A DNA stretch of 8,864 nucleotides from an uncultured beta proteobacterium (GTDB lineage Bacteria; Pseudomonadota; Gammaproteobacteria; Burkholderiales; Burkholderiaceae), in the NCBI GenBank assembly GCA_903944255.1, contig CAJARE010000047.1, positions 1 through 8,864 of the forward strand, given 5' to 3'. Of this stretch, positions 6,722-8,864 are shown in pieces. The notes beneath the pieces are model-generated. The model did no database searches, was not told the origin of the DNA, and saw only the letters and a program-made list of their open reading frames with translations. Position numbers and translations under genes: made by a program. The number at the start of each line of letters is the position of its first letter. The stretch's first letter is position 1.

Positions 6722-7227
6722 GAAAACAGTCACCTTTTCGCCCTAAAGTATTTCTTGGAATATTTTTGACGGTTTGCTCATTGAGTAGGATGGTATTTGC
6801 TACTCCAGCTGAGGAAGCAGAGTTAGAACAGTTAATTCAAATAGAACAAGATTTAGAACTTCAACGAGAATGGACTGAGTTCAGATGGAAGCAAGCTGCT
6901 TCACAATGCTATTTAAATTTTTGGGTTAATTACTGTATCGGTAAGGCTAGGGCAGAGTATCGAGCAGAATTAGATCCCATTAGGGCGCAGGAAGTGCAAG
7001 TGCGTAACGTTCAGCGCAAACTCCGCGAGAGCTTAAAGAATCAAGAAGATATTAAACGTGCAACTGAACGTGCTTCAGCAGAAAAGGCGGCCGAGCGAGC
7101 TGCGAATCAAAGAGAATATGAAGCGAAGCAAAAAGCTGCCGCAGAAAGAGCTGCAGATTTAGAGCAGCGTCGTAAGGATGCCCCTAAGCGGGCACAAGAA
7201 AATAAAGCAGGAACGCAACTCGACTAA
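6718..7227 (+). CDS. Exported coiled-coil protein of unknown function
   Basis: A 169-residue protein whose function I do not recognise. Residues 1-28 look like a Sec signal peptide: basic start (RKQSPFRPK), hydrophobic core VFLGIFLTVC, and a likely cleavage after VFA at 28. Cys20 is preceded by Val, so a lipoprotein is unlikely. The mature protein is almost all predicted helix. Residues 30-60 are acidic, then comes a compact segment with WKQAASQCYLNFWVNYC (57-73) containing two cysteines (64 and 73), which could form a disulfide in the periplasm. Residues 80-165 are a highly charged Ala/Arg/Lys/Glu-rich helix, likely coiled coil. The CYxxFxVNxC followed by AR and QExxxxNxxRK pattern resembles, from memory, hypothetical proteins of other Burkholderiales, so it may be a conserved lineage-specific family. 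The TTG start is chosen because it supplies the whole signal peptide and overlaps the kup stop. An ATG at residue 25 would destroy the signal. Confidence 0.75.
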   Translation: MRKQSPFRPKVFLGIFLTVCSLSRMVFATPAEEAELEQLIQIEQDLELQREWTEFRWKQAASQCYLNFWVNYCIGKARAEYRAELDPIRAQEVQVRNVQRKLRESLKNQEDIKRATERASAEKAAERAANQREYEAKQKAAAERAADLEQRRKDAPKRAQENKAGTQLD

Positions 7228-7249
7228 TTCAGTTGAGTGCATATTCATT

Positions 7250-7252
7250 AGG
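7250..7252 (+). promoter_or_regulatory. Ribosome-binding site supporting the radA start
   Basis: AGG, within TTAGGT, lies 7 bases before the TTG at 7260. It is modest, but better than anything before the alternative TTG at 7233. Confidence 0.4.
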
Positions 7253-7259
7253 TAATTTC

Positions 7260-8624
7260 TTGGCTAAAGTTAAAACAATCTACATTTGTCAATCCTGTGG
7301 TGGTACTTCCGCTAAATGGCAAGGACAGTGCCCTTCCTGTGAAGCGTGGAACACTATGGAGGAGGGCTTACCAGAGCAAAGTTCAAACTCTCGGTTTCAA
7401 GGCTTGGCACAATCATTGCCGCGACAAAAACTATCGGCTATTACTGCGGAAGATTTACCTAGATTTAGTACTGGTGTTGAGGAGTTTGATCGCGTCTTAG
7501 GTGGTGGTCTAGTTCCGGGCGGGGTTGTACTCTTGGGCGGTGATCCTGGAATTGGTAAATCTACATTACTTCTGCAAGCCTTGGCTCAAATGAGCTCTGC
7601 TGGAATGAATGTTCTTTATAGCAGTGGTGAAGAGTCTGCGGCTCAGATAGCCTTACGTGCAAGGCGTATTGCTCTAGAGGCGCCTCAATTAGAAGTCTTA
7701 GCTGAAATTCAGCTAGAGAAGTTGTTATCCATTATGCATACCGTAAAACCTCAAGTCTTGGTGGTCGACTCAATTCAGACTTTGTACTCTGAAGTGTTGA
7801 GTTCGGCACCAGGATCGGTAGCGCAAGTAAGAGAATGTGCAGCTCAACTAACTAGAGCAGCAAAATCGAGTGGCATCTGTATCTTGATGGTAGGTCATGT
7901 TACTAAAGATGGTCATTTAGCTGGCCCGCGAGTCTTGGAGCATATTGTAGATACTGTCCTTTATTTTGAGGGCGATACCCACTCTTCATTCCGTTTAGTG
8001 CGCTCTATTAAAAATCGTTTTGGTGCCGTTAATGAATTGGGCGTTTTTGCGATGACAGAAAAGGGCTTACGAGGTGTCAGCAATCCTTCTGCAATCTTTT
8101 TATCGCAACATGAGCAGATGGTTCCTGGTGCCTGTGTGTTAGTGACTCAAGAGGGAAGCCGTCCCTTGTTAGTTGAGATTCAGGCCTTAGTAGATACTGC
8201 TCATGTGCCAAATCCACGTCGTTTGGCTGTTGGTTTAGAGCAAGCCCGTTTAGCAATGCTCTTAGCAGTATTGCATCGTCATGCCGGCATAGCTTGTTTT
8301 GATCAAGATGTTTTTTTAAATGCAGTGGGTGGGGTGAAAATATCTGAGCCAGCAGCAGATTTGGCGGTGCTTTTAGCCATTCAATCTTCGATTCGCAATC
8401 GTGCCTTGCCAAAAGAGTTAATCGTATTTGGAGAAGTGGGATTGGCAGGTGAAATCCGACCATGCCCACGCGGACAAGAGCGTTTGAAAGAGGCTGCTAA
8501 GCTTGGATTCAGGGTGGCTATTATTCCGAAAGCCAATATGCCCAAGGCAAAAATTCCTGGATTAAGAGTGATTCCTGTAGAGCGCATTGATCAGGCGATT
8601 ACTGCTGCTGCTGAACTCAATTAA
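7260..8624 (+). CDS. radA: DNA repair and branch-migration protein RadA (Sms)
   Basis: With a TTG start at 7260 the protein has 454 residues, matching the family (E. coli 460). RadA is a RecA-related, DnaB-like ATPase that extends RecA-made recombination intermediates; in pneumococcus it acts in transformation. Domains: a zinc finger with Cys10, 13, 24 and 27 (CxxC...CxxC), Walker A GGDPGIGKST at 93-102, the SSGEES segment at 121-126, Walker B LVVDSIQT at 167-174, the RadA-specific KNRFG at 251-255, and a Lon-protease-like C-terminal domain with VGGVK (356-360), EPAADLAV (363-370) and GEVGLAGEIRPC (391-402). The 7260 start gives MAKVKTIYICQSCG, the usual family beginning. The frame is open to an earlier TTG at 7233, which would add nine non-conserved residues. 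The gene lies 32 bases after the exported-protein gene, with no clear promoter between. Confidence 0.95.
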   Translation: MAKVKTIYICQSCGGTSAKWQGQCPSCEAWNTMEEGLPEQSSNSRFQGLAQSLPRQKLSAITAEDLPRFSTGVEEFDRVLGGGLVPGGVVLLGGDPGIGKSTLLLQALAQMSSAGMNVLYSSGEESAAQIALRARRIALEAPQLEVLAEIQLEKLLSIMHTVKPQVLVVDSIQTLYSEVLSSAPGSVAQVRECAAQLTRAAKSSGICILMVGHVTKDGHLAGPRVLEHIVDTVLYFEGDTHSSFRLVRSIKNRFGAVNELGVFAMTEKGLRGVSNPSAIFLSQHEQMVPGACVLVTQEGSRPLLVEIQALVDTAHVPNPRRLAVGLEQARLAMLLAVLHRHAGIACFDQDVFLNAVGGVKISEPAADLAVLLAIQSSIRNRALPKELIVFGEVGLAGEIRPCPRGQERLKEAAKLGFRVAIIPKANMPKAKIPGLRVIPVERIDQAITAAAELN

Positions 8625-8627
8625 GTC

Positions 8628-8864
8628 TTAGCGTAGGTCTTCTGCCTGTATTAAGAGTACCTGTTCTTCGCCAGCAGAAACCGCCATCCACATCACCGGA
8701 ATTTGTGGGAATGCTTTTTTGAAATTCTCAAATTCATTACCAATTTCCAATAACAAAGCTCCACGCTCAGATAAATAATCTGGCGCGGCTGCAATGATGC
8801 GACGAATTAAATCCATACCATCATCACCCCCGGCTAATGCAAGAGTAGGTTCAGCATGATATTC
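8628..8864 (-). CDS. prmB: Ribosomal protein L3 N5-glutamine methyltransferase PrmB, C-terminal part
   Basis: The last 78 codons of a minus-strand gene run off the right edge; the stop (TAA on the minus strand) is at 8630-8628. PrmB is an S-adenosylmethionine-dependent enzyme that methylates a glutamine of ribosomal protein L3. The visible end begins EYHAEPTLALAGGDDGMDL, the family segment after the (missing) NPPY catalytic motif. It is followed by IRRIIAAAPDYLSERGALLLE (a helix and strand of the Rossmann-like methyltransferase fold) and the C-terminal SAGEEQVLLI. That last motif and the tyrosine before the EP segment fit PrmB better than its relative PrmC/HemK, which methylates release factors. 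The catalytic core is outside the window. It converges on radA with 3 bases between stops. Confidence 0.8.
   Translation of the reverse strand, partial: EYHAEPTLALAGGDDGMDLIRRIIAAAPDYLSERGALLLEIGNEFENFKKAFPQIPVMWMAVSAGEEQVLLIQAEDLR

Noticed and set aside
6371..6733. 120-residue minus-strand frame opposite the 3' end of kup
   Set aside because: Antisense to the conserved Kup C-terminal domain, with no signal, motif or start context supporting it.
6766..6780. Lipoprotein signal (lipobox) in the exported protein at Cys20
   Set aside because: The residue before the cysteine is Val rather than Gly, Ala or Ser, and a normal signal peptidase I site (VFA) lies further on.
7216..7235. CAACT/AGTTG inverted repeat between the exported-protein gene and radA
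   Set aside because: A 5-bp stem with a 10-base loop and no T-run; too weak to call a terminator or attenuator.
8077..8587. Minus-strand open frames of 130 and 68 residues inside radA
   Set aside because: They lie entirely opposite conserved radA domains, have no ribosome-binding site of note and show no recognisable protein features.
8600..8665. Bidirectional terminator between radA and prmB
   Set aside because: Stops are 3 bases apart, and only a broken GGT/ACC-CTT/AAG pairing without a T-run could be drawn.

Overview
The window reads as an ordinary, densely packed chromosomal segment of a betaproteobacterium. Base composition is moderately AT-rich (roughly 45% GC by eye). The protein sequences and the gene set lolC-lolD-tatD-comEC / kup / radA / prmB suggest Burkholderiaceae with a small genome, most like Polynucleobacter. 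That assignment comes from family resemblance alone, with no database search. I see no transposase, integrase, phage gene, CRISPR array or long repeat.

Left block (1-4521, + strand): four tightly linked genes. They are the C-terminal part of the lipoprotein-releasing permease LolC/E, its ATPase LolD (starting 8 bases inside the permease gene), a TatD-family metal-dependent nuclease, and the DNA-uptake channel ComEC/Rec2. Overlaps and very short gaps suggest a single transcript beginning upstream of the window.

Middle (4503-4780): a gene for initiator tRNA-fMet lies on the minus strand, head-on to comEC. It has its own promoter and an intrinsic terminator whose stem and U-tract lie in the last codons of comEC. 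The rest of this gap is the kup control region. It holds a candidate promoter, repeated AAGGTT/AACCTT half-sites, a hairpin over the kup ribosome-binding site, and a possible 9-codon leader frame ending one base before the kup ATG.

Right block (4781-8624, + strand): kup (potassium uptake), then a small exported coiled-coil protein of unknown function coupled to kup by a 4-base overlap and a TTG start, then radA (DNA branch-migration helicase). prmB (ribosomal protein L3 glutamine methyltransferase, C-terminal part only) converges from the minus strand, with 3 bases between the two stop codons.

Functionally the window mixes envelope biogenesis (Lol), DNA uptake and recombination (ComEC, RadA, perhaps TatD), potassium transport (Kup) and translation (tRNA-fMet, PrmB). 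The two least explained items are the kup leader region and the uncharacterised exported protein between kup and radA.
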